Source of the DNA: Halichoerus grypus
Taxonomy: Eukaryota; Chordata; Mammalia; Carnivora; Phocidae
Length of the DNA: 64,000 nucleotides
Direction of reading: 5' to 3'
NCBI RefSeq assembly: GCF_964656455.1
Contig: NC_135714.1
Location: 128,148,131 to 128,212,130 of the forward strand
The stretch's first letter is position 1, and each line of letters begins with the position of its first letter. A model generated the notes under the pieces. That model was not told the DNA's origin and made no database searches. It saw nothing but the letters and a program-made list of their open reading frames with translations. Both the position numbers and the translations under genes were made by a program. This document shows positions 21,640-32,550 of this stretch, piece by piece.

Positions 21640-21974
21640 GTGAGAGTTACGTGTGTGCATCAAATGAGCCATTTCGTAAAGTTGATTACACCAAAAATAT
21701 TAATCCGAACTGGTCTGTGAACATCAAAGGTGGGACAACCCGAACCTTGGCTGCTCCCTCCTCGGTGAAAAGTGAAGTGAAGGAAAGTAAAGATTTCATC
21801 AAACCCAAATTAGTGACTGTGATTCGAAGTGGAGTGAAGCCTAGAAAAGCCGTGCGGATCCTTCTAAATAAGAAGACTGCTCATTCCTTTGAACAGGTGT
21901 TGACAGATATCACCGAAGCCATTAAACTAGATTCAGGAGTGGTCAAGAGGCTCTGCACGCTGGATGGAAAGCAG
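21640..21974 (+). CDS. DCLK2: DCLK2 coding exon 2 (residues 141-252)
   Basis: This exon continues the frame from exon 1 after a phase-1 intron: g + gt gives Gly141, followed by [19 protein letters not shown], the end of the first doublecortin domain. The segment [13 protein letters not shown] and a Lys/Ser/Ala-rich linker (about residues 160-195) follow. The second doublecortin domain begins near residue 197 with [20 protein letters not shown] and runs through the conserved [17 protein letters not shown] and [12 protein letters not shown]. It is cut by a phase-0 intron after Gln252, where the family continues with the rest of the domain. The acceptor is a pyrimidine-rich tract ending ttttag and the donor is cag|gtaaga. 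The exon length of 335 nt keeps the frame open. The exact exon limits rest on splice consensus and family alignment from memory. Confidence 0.97.
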
Positions 21975-22237
21975 GTAAGAGGGTTCCTAGCCCTCAGCTC
22001 TCCATCTCACTGTTAAACTCTCCCTGTATCATGGTGGTTACATATTTGACAGAAAGAATTTCAGAGTTTGCTAGAAATTATTCTCATACTCCTACTTGAG
22101 AGGTGTGTGTGTCTGTATTGGCTTTTATCATGAAAAATGTAAGTGGCTTACCTGTGTCTTTGCCCAAACATCTTAAAGGTGTATGTGGAGAAATCTGTAT
22201 ATCTTATAGTCACTGAAAGGGAAATGTAAACAACTTC

Positions 22238-23203
22238 GTTTTTTTTTTTTAATTTGTATTTAAATTCCAGTTAGCTAACATACAGTGTGATATTAGTTTC
22301 AGGTGTATGGTCTAGTGATTCAACACTTCTATACAACACCCAGTGCTCATCACAACAAGTTCACTCCTTAATCCCCATCTCCTATTTAACCTATCCCCTC
22401 ACCCACCTCCCCTCTGGTAACCATCAGTTTGTTCTCTGTAGTTAAGAGTCTGTTTTTTGGTTTGCCTCTCTCTCTTTTATTTCCCTTTGCTCGTTTGTTT
22501 TGTTTCTTAAATTCCACATATGAGTGAAATCATATGGTATTTTATTTGTCTTTCTCTGACCGGCCTATTTTACTTAGCATAATACTCTCTAGCTCCAACT
22601 ATGTTGTTCCAAATGGCAAGATTTCATTCTTTTTTATGGCTGAGTAATATTTTTGTGTGTGTGTGTGTATATATATACATATACACACATACACACACAA
22701 TAATATATATACCACGTTTTCTTTATCCATTCATCAGTCAGTGGACACTTGGGCTGTTTCATTAATCTGGCTATTGTTGACAATGCTGCTATAAACATCC
22801 GAGTGCATGTATCCCTTTGAATTAGCATTTTTGTATTCTTTGGGTAAATACCTCCTAGTGCAATTGCTGGATTGTAGGGTAGTTCTATTTTTAACTTTTG
22901 AAGAACCTCCATGTAGTTTTCCACAGTGGCTGCACCAGTCTGCAATCCCACCAACAGTGCAGGAGGGTTCCTTTTAATCCACATCCTCGCCAACACTTGC
23001 TGTTTCTTGTGTTTTTTATTTTAACCATTCTGAAGGTGTGAGATGATATCTCATTGTACTTTTGATTTGTATTTCCCTGATGATGACCGATGTTGAGCAT
23101 CTTTTCATGTGTCTGTTGGCCATCTGTATATCTTCTTTGGAAAATGTCCATTCGTGTCTTCTGCCCATCTTTTAATTGGATTATTTGTTTTTTGGATGTT
23201 AGG
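22238..23203 (-). mobile_element. L1 3' part, antisense, including end of ORF2
   Basis: The tail side reads tttaaattccagttagctaa on +. Read on the minus strand, two frames give L1 ORF2 C-terminal sequence ([40 protein letters not shown]) broken by frameshifts and stops, so it is a dead 5'-truncated copy. A TG/TA microsatellite lies inside at 22654-22710. It begins 263 bp after exon 2. Confidence 0.93.
22654..22710 (+). repeat. TG/TA/CA mixed microsatellite inside L1
   Basis: Runs of gtgtgtgtgtgtgt, atatatatac and acacacac lie side by side and could form a cruciform or Z-type tract. Confidence 0.8.
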
Positions 23204-23478
23204 GAAATGTAGACTTCTGAGGGAAAAGTGTAAGTTGAAGAGGCTTCCTATACTAAATGGGATGTTCTCTAAGAATAAGAACACCTATGGACTAGTAGAG
23301 TCATTATGGGTTTGGTAAATCACAGGAACCAAATTAAAGATATTTAACATTTTTAGAAAAGCCTTTCCTCCCCACCTACATATAATATGGAAAATGAATT
23401 TCAAAAAAGTACTTTCTTTCATAAGAATGTCCATATGAATTTCATAGGACACAAGGGGGGTAATTAATCAGCATTTCT

Positions 23479-23674
23479 TGTTTGTTTATTTTTTAAGAAA
23501 GAGAGAGAGTGTATGTGTGGGGGCAGATGGGGGGCAGAGGGAGAGGGAGAGAGAATCCCAAGCAGGCTCCACATCCAGCACAGAGGCCGAAGCAGGGCTG
23601 GATGTCGCGACTCTGAAATCATGACCTGAGCTGAAATCAAGAGTCGGACACTTGACTGTGCCATCCAGGCACCC
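23479..23674 (-). mobile_element. Carnivore SINE
   Basis: Minus-strand head gggtgcctggatggcacagt, body with ctccctctgccccccatctg. Perfect 16-bp target duplication attaatcagcatttct at 23463-23478 and 23675-23690. Confidence 0.95.
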
Positions 23675-24138
23675 ATTAATCAGCATTTCTGAAAAACATA
23701 CACAAATTACACAGGAAAAGGCAAGCCAAATTATGATAATAATATACCAGGAAATCTAATGGGCTAAAGAAGAAAAATCGGGCAAATTTCAAGAATGCAT
23801 GAATATTGAGTTTTGCCACAATCAGATTATCATTCCTACAGAGAAACATGTAGCTTCTGAGGTGTATTTTTTCCTGATTTCAATAAAGTTAAATTGTTTG
23901 TATTTACATTGTGTTAAACATAGTTTCCAGCATTCAATTTGTTTCTTCATTCCATTTTGTTTTTTCCCTATAACACAATTTATTCTGAGGTGTTTAGCTC
24001 GAATAGTGCTGAGAATGAAACACTGGAGCAGTGCCTTCTGGAAAAACACGATTAAAGTAGTTTTCTAATTTCCTAACACCAGATCTAGTTAGTTGATTGT
24101 TTCCTGAAACATTAACAAGATTTAAAAAATAGGTTCTA

Positions 24139-24356
24139 GGGGCGCCTGGGTGGCTCCGCCGTTAAGCATCTGCCTTCGGCTCAGGTCATGATCAGGTCCT
24201 GGGATCGAGCCCCGCGTCGGACTCCCTGCTCAGCAGGAAGCCTGCTTCTCCCTCTCCCACTCCCCCTGCTTGTGTTTCTGCTCTTGCTAACTCTCTCTCT
24301 GTCAAATAAATAAATAAAATCTTTAAAAATAAAAAAATTTTAAAAAATAAAAATTA
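24139..24356 (+). mobile_element. Carnivore SINE downstream of exon 2
   Basis: Head ggggcgcctgggtggctccg, body ending tctgtcaaataaataaataa and a mixed A/T tail. Perfect 15-bp target duplication aaaaaataggttcta at 24124-24138 and 24357-24371. Confidence 0.96.
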
Positions 24357-24499
24357 AAAAAATAGGTTCTAAAAATTCCAGTAGATCATAGTGATGTTAT
24401 AATGACCTTTCTGATTAATTAAATTGACGATTAGAAGGCATGACACTTCATAGCAGCCTGCCCAAGATAGGTTCATGTATGAATGGAAATAGACACTTT

Positions 24500-26510
24500 A
24501 TAAATTGAGTTAATAGCACAGCACAACACAGAACACCTTAAGATTCGTTCTGCAAGTAAGTAAAAACGAATTAGACTAAAAGTCTTGGTAAGTCAAACAA
24601 GTAATTCTTGTTTGACACAGGAAGGAAAACCAGAAATATAGAGACAAACATTTAAGACACCTGACGAAAAGAAAATGGAAATCATAAATATGTCAAATTC
24701 AGAAACCTGAATGGCATATAAAGCATAAATGCAGATGAGATTTTAAAAATTGAGACTCAAGATTTGGAATCTCTAAATGAATATTGTTCAAGGAAAATGG
24801 AAGTGAAATGCAGAAGTTGAACATCTAATTGAAATGGGCAATCATTGAAATTTTACTAATTATCCAAAAAATTATCTTCAGAAAAACTCCAGACTAGAAA
24901 TATCAATATGTAAAAATGTTAACTAAAGCACAAGCAACGCCAAATTATCCACATATTAAAGAAGACTACACTGCTAAGAGTAGGATTTAATGACAAGAAC
25001 TAAAGGATGGTTTACTGTTAAGAAACCTGTTTATACATGAGATCTGGAGGATCAAGCATAATGGCACACGGAATCCCAGAAAGGCTACAAAGGCATTTGA
25101 CAAAATACAAAGTTGACATTCAGTTAAAGATTTAGCAATAAATGGAGGGTGAATTCTCTAATACACTTCTAAAAAATATAATCTGAAACAAAAATTCTAT
25201 GTGTTGGCTTGAACAAATACAACTCTGGAAGTATTTCTATGACAGTCAGGTATGGGATAATCGCCTGGCAGCACCAGTATTCAACATTCTTCTATATATT
25301 CTCCCTGATTTTTATTTATAGTTTAATTGCAATTTCAATGAGAATCTAAATGAGATTTTTTTGGGGTGGGGGGGAGGAATACCTGACTAAGTGATTTCAA
25401 AAGCTAACATGGAAAAAGAGGGAGAAAAATTTTGGAAATAATGATTAATGGGCTCTTAGGCTACCAGATATTAAATCATCATCCTCATACCATTGGAAAA
25501 ATAACTTCCAGGTGTTTTAAGAATGTAGATGTCAAATAAAACGAACTAAAAGAAAATATGTCAATAGTTAGGTTGAAATGAGAAAGGATTTTCTAAGCAT
25601 AAAAATTGTGGAAAATCACAAGGGGAAATGTTGGTTGGATGACATAAAAAAAAAAAACTTGTAGGTGTCATAAGCAAGGTTTATATCTTTTATATTGAGT
25701 TATAGTAGTTTAATATGAAAAAAAAACAACAACACTGTAAGCCAAGATGGATAAAAGATGACACAATTTGAAAAGATAGAATTGTAAATACTAAGTATAA
25801 AAAATGTTCAATCTCTAGGGACGCCTGGGTGGCTCAGTCGTTAAGCGTCTGCCTTCGGCTTAGGTCAGGATCCCAGGGTCCTGGGATCGAGCCCCCACAT
25901 CGGGCTCCCTGCTCAGCGGGAAGCCTGCTTCTCCCTGTCCCATGCCCCCTGCTTGTGTTCCCTCTCTCGCTGTCTCTCTCTGTCTGTCAAATAAATAAAA
26001 TCTTTAAAAAAAAAATGTTCAATCTCTAAAAAAATGAATTAAATCAGTGAGATGGTGTTTTTGATATTTAAAATGGACAGGTTTAAAAAAATGTTTATTA
26101 TTTTTGGATATGCAGTGAATTGACATTTTCAAAGAATGATGGAAGTATAAATTTCATAATCTTTATGGAAAGCAATTTGTTTTATACAACTATACAAATG
26201 TTCTTACTATTTGAACTTGTAAACTAACTTCTAGGAATTTATCCAAAATAATCTGAGATGCAAACATAATTATGCATAAGAATTTTCATTTCAGCAATAA
26301 GAGCAAAAGATTGAAAACAATTTAAAATCCCTAATGTAGAAAACAGCTAAATGATATTGCCATAGAATATAATAGTGGCCATTGAAAATTATGTTTGGGG
26401 GATGTTTAAAGACCTGGGAAAATGTTGAGTGGAAAAAGCAAGAAAAAAAACTCTGCAGTATGTTTTCAATTTTGTGTTAAGAAAGAAAAGTAGAGGAAGA
26501 TTTTTTTTAA
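24500..26510 (+). mobile_element. Long decayed L1/HAL1-like tract, sense
   Basis: The order of phrases follows the 3' half of an old L1 or HAL1: aaggcatttgacaaaataca, caatttcaatgagaatctaa, taacttctaggaatttatcc, caataagagcaaaagattga, gggaaaatgttgagtggaaa. All frames are broken. Interrupted by the SINE at 25818-26010. Confidence 0.65.
25818..26010 (+). mobile_element. Carnivore SINE nested in old L1
   Basis: Head ggacgcctgggtggctcagt, ctccctgctcagcgggaagc, tctgtcaaataaataaaatc and A tail. Target sequence aaaaatgttcaatctcta is repeated on both sides (ending at 25817 and 26028). Confidence 0.95.
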
Positions 26511-26514
26511 ACTA

Positions 26515-27649
26515 ATTCAAAAGGAAACACGATTATAGTTGCCATCAGAAATCCAGTTTTTGCTGTTCTGATTTCTACTACTTTCTCATGTCTGCTTAGA
26601 AGCAAAAAATCAAGCACTGAGAAGGAAAACAAAGACTGATTTCAATCAGTTGTAAAAATTAAAACATTATGAGTTAATCCTTGAAATGTTAGCACATGGC
26701 AATAAAATGTTACAAGAATCACTTTTGTCACTATTCATGTCTTATAGAACTTACAACATTATTTCCCATGTGCAAAGAAAAGAGATATCTTTAAACTTTC
26801 AAATAAAATATTTCTCTGGAAAAATTATAACTTTTACTTTTGATAGACACAACTTTGGATGTTATATTTTCAGAGGCCAGGTATCCTTAAAAGCTATAGT
26901 TTTCTTGGCACGCTGATAAAACACTGGACTTGCTATTTAAAACTTGAAGTCTGATTTTTGGTTGGTATGTGCTGTAACAACATTTGTTTCTTGCTTTGAA
27001 ATAGCATAAGAAATTTGTCTTATGTTTAAGATTAACACAAACCTTTAAAATGGGCAGTGTTCATTTTGATTTTATTTTATAAAATGATTTTTTTATGGGT
27101 TGTAAAATGATCTGTTCTCCAAAAATTTTCGAGAAAAGGACACCTTTGCTTAGGCGAAGAGAAAGGAATGAGAACAGAACTAAGATCTCTTAATGAGTTG
27201 TCCTTGCACGAAATTTTAGGCTGTCTTAACTTTTATGTTTTTTTCCTGGTTACTTTCTGCTCATGTTGTTTTCATCTTGAATTAATCTGATCTTTAACAC
27301 AAGGATAGAGATTAAACAACTTATAGGCAGCTCATCATGAATAGTCATTGATCTCATCTTGACACCTATGCTAGAGTCTTAAGGGGCCCTGGTTATCTTT
27401 TATGGGCTTGAGAGCTTTCCTGATGTAAGTGTCATGTGCCAGTAGCATTTATGTTAAAACAATGTCCCTTGAACTTCTCTTCATCAAAATGGCTGATCAC
27501 ATCTTCCTAGTAGTATTGACTTCATTTACAAGGTCTGACTTAATTAGTACAACTAACTCATGCATTTTATATCTCTTTATGAAATCACTTCAACTAAAAT
27601 CGTGTTTTAGGGTTTTATCCATGTTAACTCTTGGGTTTTCTTCAGTGTA
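26515..27649. other. Intron 2 interval, nothing recognised
   Basis: AT-rich unique-looking DNA without exon signature. Confidence 0.45.
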
Positions 27650-28015
27650 GAGCAGCGGTTCTCAACTGGGAACCATTTCACCTCTAGGGGACATTTAGCA
27701 GTGTCTGGAATCTTTTTTTTTCTTTTAATTTTTATTGAAGTACGGTTGACATACAAGGTTATATTAGTTTCAGGTGTACAGCATAGTGATTTGACAGTTC
27801 TATACATTACACAGTACTCACCACAATAAGTGGTTACCATCTGTCACCCATACAGTGGAGTCTTTTTGATGCCATGACTGGGGATGGAGTTTCTACTGGC
27901 CTGTAATAGGTAGAATCCAGGAATGCTGCTATCCATCCTACGGTGCACGGAACAGACACAGCATAATTCTTTGGGGTCCAAAAGGTCAGTAGTGCTAAGA
28001 TTCAGAAATTGTGGT
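27650..28015 (+). repeat. MER20-like hAT element split by an L1 fragment
   Basis: gcggttctcaactgggaacc and ggggacatttagcagtgtct are followed, after the insert, by aggaatgctgctatccatcc, tacggtgcacggaacagaca and cagtagtgctaagattcaga. That is MER20 order as I recall it. Confidence 0.75.
27708..27860 (-). mobile_element. L1 3'-end fragment inside MER20-like element
   Basis: ttttaatttttattgaagta, then gttgacatacaaggttatat and ttagtttcaggtgtacagca are antisense L1 3' end. Flanks ggaatcttttt and ggagtcttttt look like its target duplication. Confidence 0.8.
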
Positions 28016-30029
28016 GTCAAGTAAGTGGAATGATTCCAAAAGAAATACTTGTTTGAATATTAACTTTGTTACCATTTAGGCCACATGCTAACCTTTATTT
28101 CAGAACTTATAGCTGTTCTCTTAGCCTGTCTGTCTACTTCTTACCTGGTTGAGGCAGGTGTGTCAGCATGTCATGGTTTATAGTCTTTGCTGTCTTGGAT
28201 TTCATTCTGTTTGTCTTTGTTGTATGATGCTAACATACAGTTGGGCAGGACAAGGGGATTAAATAAAGATGTCCCAAGTGGTTTTTACATGTATTTAAAG
28301 AGAAGTCTAAGAAAGCATGATTTAATCTTGTGGGATTTTAAGTATTTAATACTTAAAAGTGACGTTATGATTATCAATTTTTTTTTAAAAAAGTACAACC
28401 TATGTACTTACAGATGAAATGACTAGAAAAAAATCTGTAAAGAGAAGTCATGACTCCTCCTCTTAAGTAGTTTTTTGTTTAACTTGCAATTAATTTAGAT
28501 TAAATGCTTTTCTTTTTAAAATAAGATCTTGAATTTTTAAGTTAAAGGAATTGAATAGGAGAAGGAGGTTTACTTTTAAAATTTTTCGAAAGAGTTACTT
28601 CCTTATAATAAACTGCAGCGGGGGAGTTCTTTTAAAACTGTCTTTATTCTGTTAGAATAAAAGATCCAAATATAGCTTTTGTCCACATGTGTAAAAAATT
28701 CTAGCTTTTAGCTTTCCCAGAAACAGCAGAGTTTTAACATAAAAGAAACATATTTAGTTGAATTTTGGAACAAGTTGATTCTTGTCATGGGCAGAGGCAA
28801 AACAGACTCAGAAATTGCTAGCAGTTGATGCTTGGGGGTAAAATACTTCCAGATTTTGGGACCACAGCCAGTCTTAGGATACCCACATGCAGTGGGATCC
28901 TCCTTTGGGATCATTTGAGCGCCTTCATCTTATCAGTCAGTGTTTATGAAGGTTTCCATCCTAACTTTCAAAAGTTGAATTATTTCATGGATGCCATAAT
29001 ATGAATAACTTATTTTTGTATCTTTTCTGGCATCACAGTTTCTAGTGAAGTTTCGTTTTTTTGTAGTGACCTGACCATTCTTATTTAAAGTAATCTCTTC
29101 TCAAAAATTGCTGCATAAAAATCAAATAGTTGATATCTATTTTTAAATTTTTTTTTATGTTTAATCCTGATATAATTTTTCCTTGAAGTGATGAGGACAG
29201 AGTTTGGTTTTAATTCTCACACTGCTCCCAATGCATGCATTTTGTTTTTGTAGATAATAGAGATCCAGATGACTATGTTTTGTCTTATTAGATACATTTA
29301 TACCTCTAAAGTGTGGGTAGGCCTGATCTGTCTCAAGCAATGGGAAATGTATCCCAACCAGGAATCAATAGAGTGAGAGTAACTAGTGGGATTTTTCAGT
29401 ACTTCAGGAAGTCCAGGTATAGAAAGGGAGAAAACATTCATTTGTTCTTTGATTGCTGATCTAAGCAGATTTTAAGGTGGGGGGGCTTGATCTTAGGTTT
29501 TGATATAATGAACCCCTCTTTTCAAAGAGTGGTCTAGAAAGTAGGAAGAAAGAAGGAAACATTTAGATATCCCTCTTTTTTTGTTGAAGTAAAGTTTCTG
29601 TTTTGCCATTCTGGTGTCCATTGTATAAGCAGTTTCCCTTGAACTTAAATAATATTTTCTCCTTTTTAATGGGAAGCTGGAGGAAACACCAAAATTCTGT
29701 TAGTAGTTACTGCAGTTGCAAATTAGGAGGAGAGATGTTTAAGAAAAACAGTTTTAGCTTGTAATGAATTATGCAATGTAAAGTGTAGCTGAGATAAAAA
29801 TGACATCACTGCAAACTCTTTTGTTTCCTTATTTATCCTTTGATGTCTAAGCTAGAGTAATGTTTGGATCATAAAATTGTGTTAAATTCATTTCATTTTT
29901 GTTATAAATGTATTTTACAGTGATTATAATAATTATTAAAAATACATTTTGTTACATACTTATTTTACAATGCTTAGAATAATACCTAACAGCTTAATTA
30001 GCCAATAGATAAAAGCTAATAGCTTACTA
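28016..30029. other. Intron 2 interval, nothing recognised
   Basis: About 2 kb of unique-looking sequence. No repeats or exons that I can name. Confidence 0.45.
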
Positions 30030-30215
30030 CATCAGGCATTAGTGCTTTATATTAGTCTTCTCTGCTAATCCTCACAACAATCTTGAGAGTTAGGTATTAT
30101 AATTCCCCTTTTACATTGGAGAAATTAAAACAGAAATAAAGTAACCTATTCAAAATCACACACAGCTGGTAGTGGAGCTGGAATTCACACTCAGAAAGTG
30201 TGTTCCAGCCCCTCC
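30030..30215 (+). repeat. MIR
   Basis: tctgctaatcctcacaacaa, gttaggtattataattcccc, ttttacattggagaaattaa and ggtagtggagctggaattca match MIR across its length. Confidence 0.8.
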
Positions 30216-30850
30216 CTCCCCCTGCCCCAACACACACTTCACAGTTATGCTGTAAGCCTTCTCGGGTCAGGCTCTGTGAAAGGCTTTAGTGATAAAGATG
30301 AGGGATAAGACAGAGCTAATCTAATCAGGTTACTTCAGATTTTTTGTTTTGTTTTGTTTTTGTTTTAGAGTGATGCATTTTTACCTAGGGTTTATCTACA
30401 ATCTGTGTAATTATACATTGTGCGGCAAAATTATTCTTTAAATAGAATCTGTAAAATGAAACAGGTTAAAGAGTAATTATGCTTGACAAAAAGATGACTT
30501 CTACAGTTATTTGTAGATTTAATTTTTTAATTAAAGAATATGAGTGCTGAAAGTGTAGAAAATATAAATATAAATGCACAATCCTTCCATTTTAACACTA
30601 TTTTTAATATAATTACGTATCCCTATCCATATTTTTATATATGTTTTTTTTTCTTTTAAGAGAAAATTACCCAAGTGAAATCAGTACCATTTCTATTGGA
30701 AAATCCAAATGTTGGGGAGGAAAAAATTTTCTCTGTCCTTTAATATTCTTCTGGCTGGCCTAAGAATCAAATTGACATGAGACAAATTAACAGGAGAAAA
30801 TCATGTTTAATTTTGTACATACAGGGAATCCACCTAAACATGAGATTCCA

Positions 30851-31160
30851 GGATGGACCTAGAGGATGTAATGCTAAGGGAAACAAGTCAGGAAACACAA
30901 ATAGCATATGATTTTACTCATATGTGGAATTTAAGAAACAAAGCAAAGAAAAAAAAAAACCAGACTCTTAAATATAGAGAATAAACCTGATGGTTGCCAG
31001 AGGAGAAGTGGTTGGGGGGAATTATGCAATAGATAAAGGGGATCAAGAATACACTTGTCTTGATGAGCACTAAATAATGTATAGAATTTTTGAATCGCTA
31101 TACTGTACACCTGAAACTAATATAACATTGTATGTTAATTACACTTCAATTAAAAAAATA
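30851..31160 (+). mobile_element. L1 3' end, sense
   Basis: ggatggacctagaggatgta, cgctatactgtacacctgaa and tgtatgttaattacacttca lead to an A-rich tail. The flank tgagattcca (30841-30850) recurs at 31840-31849, beyond the next elements. Confidence 0.85.
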
Positions 31161-31189
31161 TTACCTTCCCCCCTGCCCCCCCTCCAAGA

Positions 31190-31640
31190 AAAACCTCCAC
31201 TGATCTGTGGTGATAGAGGTGAGAATCGTAGTTATTTTTCAGGATGTCATTGCTAGTGGGATGGATAAGTGAGCCTGCTGGGGTGTTAGAAATGCTCTAT
31301 AGCGACTCTGAGAAACAAACAGAGTTTTAGAGGGGAGGAGGGTGGGGGATGGGTTAGCCTGGTGATAGGTATTAAGGAGGGCATGTACTGCATGGAGCCC
31401 TGGGTGTTATAGGAAAACAATGAATCATGGAACACTACATCAAAAACTAATGATGTACTGCATGGTGACTAACATAACATAATAAAAGAAAATTAAATTT
31501 TAAAAAATGCTCTATAGCTTGATCTGAGTGGTAGTTACCGAGGAATATAAAAATTGGAAATATTTACCAAGTTGTTTGCTTAATATTTGTGTACTTTACT
31601 GTATGTAACTTATACCTCAATTTAAAAAAGGGAGAAAAAA
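31190..31640 (+). mobile_element. Older L1 3' UTR fragment, sense, split by young L1
   Basis: tctgtggtgatagaggtgag, then after the insert tgatctgagtggtagttacc and tgtacttTACTGTATGtaac, tacctcaatttaaaaa: an L1M-type 3' end. Confidence 0.65.
31304..31504 (+). mobile_element. Young carnivore L1 3' end, sense
   Basis: gactctgagaaacaaacaga, gttagcctggtgataggtat, catggaacactacatcaaaa and an A-rich tail. 14-bp target duplication aaatgctctatagc at 31290-31303 and 31505-31518. Confidence 0.94.
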
Positions 31641-31653
31641 AATGTGAGATTCC

Positions 31654-31831
31654 GGGCGCCTGGGTGGCTCAGATGGTTGGGCGTCTGCCTTCGGCTCAGG
31701 TCATGATCCCAGCGTCCTGGGATCGAGTCCCGCATCGGGCTCCCTGCTCCTTGGGATCCTGCTTCTCCCTCTGCCTCTCTCTCTCTCTCTGTCTCTCATG
31801 AATAAATAAATAAAATCTTTAAAAAAAAAAA
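31654..31831 (+). mobile_element. Carnivore SINE (tctctcatgaat subtype)
   Basis: Head gggcgcctgggtggctcaga, gggatcctgcttctccctct, tctctcatgaataaataaat and A tail. Target duplication aaaaaatgtgagattcc at 31637-31653 and 31832-31848. Confidence 0.96.
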
Positions 31832-32059
31832 AAAAAATGTGAGATTCCAAAGACAGGCAACATGAGGTATACATGTCATTCTGGACTAAGAAGGAAATAG
31901 GAGTCAAAGGGAAGTAAGGGAATTCACAGGAAGAAAGGAAAGAGTTAAATACATGGTAAACAAATGTTTGCGGGGCCATCCAGAAACAATGGTAGAGGAC
32001 TTTGGACAAACAGGCATTGCTAGTTTCTTCCCATCTACCATATCTAGTTCATACTATAC

Positions 32060-32550
32060 TATAGTTATTCATGGTGATAACTCCCTTTATGGAGCAGGTC
32101 CTGTATCCTCACCCTATTTCCTAAAGGGAACTACTAATACAAGTTTTGTTAATGCAGTTTAAATACACATGTACACACAGTTTTTACATAACGTGGTTTT
32201 TATGTGTAATCATCTATCCTGCTTTTTTCACTTATTAATCATACTCTTCTGTGTTGTTACATAATCTTTCCTGTTTCATACATAAATGACTGAATCATGT
32301 TCAAGTGGCTAGACATACCATAATTTATTTAACCTATTGCTGGGCATTTGGGTTATTTCCAGTTTCTCAGTCTTTTCTCCTCTGATCATCTTGCTGTTTA
32401 TAGATTTAACATGTTTTGGATCATTTCCTTTCCTTGGCATAGATTCCTAGAGGTAGGTTACTGGAAGAGACTCAAGTAGTTTGGGGTTTGAGAGATACTA
32501 TCAAAGCTGTAGACAAAAAGTTGTCCTGGTTAGCAATGCCACCAGCATGT
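32060..32550 (-). mobile_element. Old L1/HAL1-like fragment, antisense
   Basis: ataatttatttaacctattg, gggcatttgggttatttcca, ttggcatagattcctagagg and gcaatgccaccagcatgtg keep the order of a reversed old L1 3' half, highly diverged. Confidence 0.6.

Noticed and set aside
22634..23151. Minus-strand protein gene suggested by two overlapping open frames
   Set aside because: The residues are L1 ORF2 C-terminal sequence, in two frames with stops, next to an L1 3' UTR.
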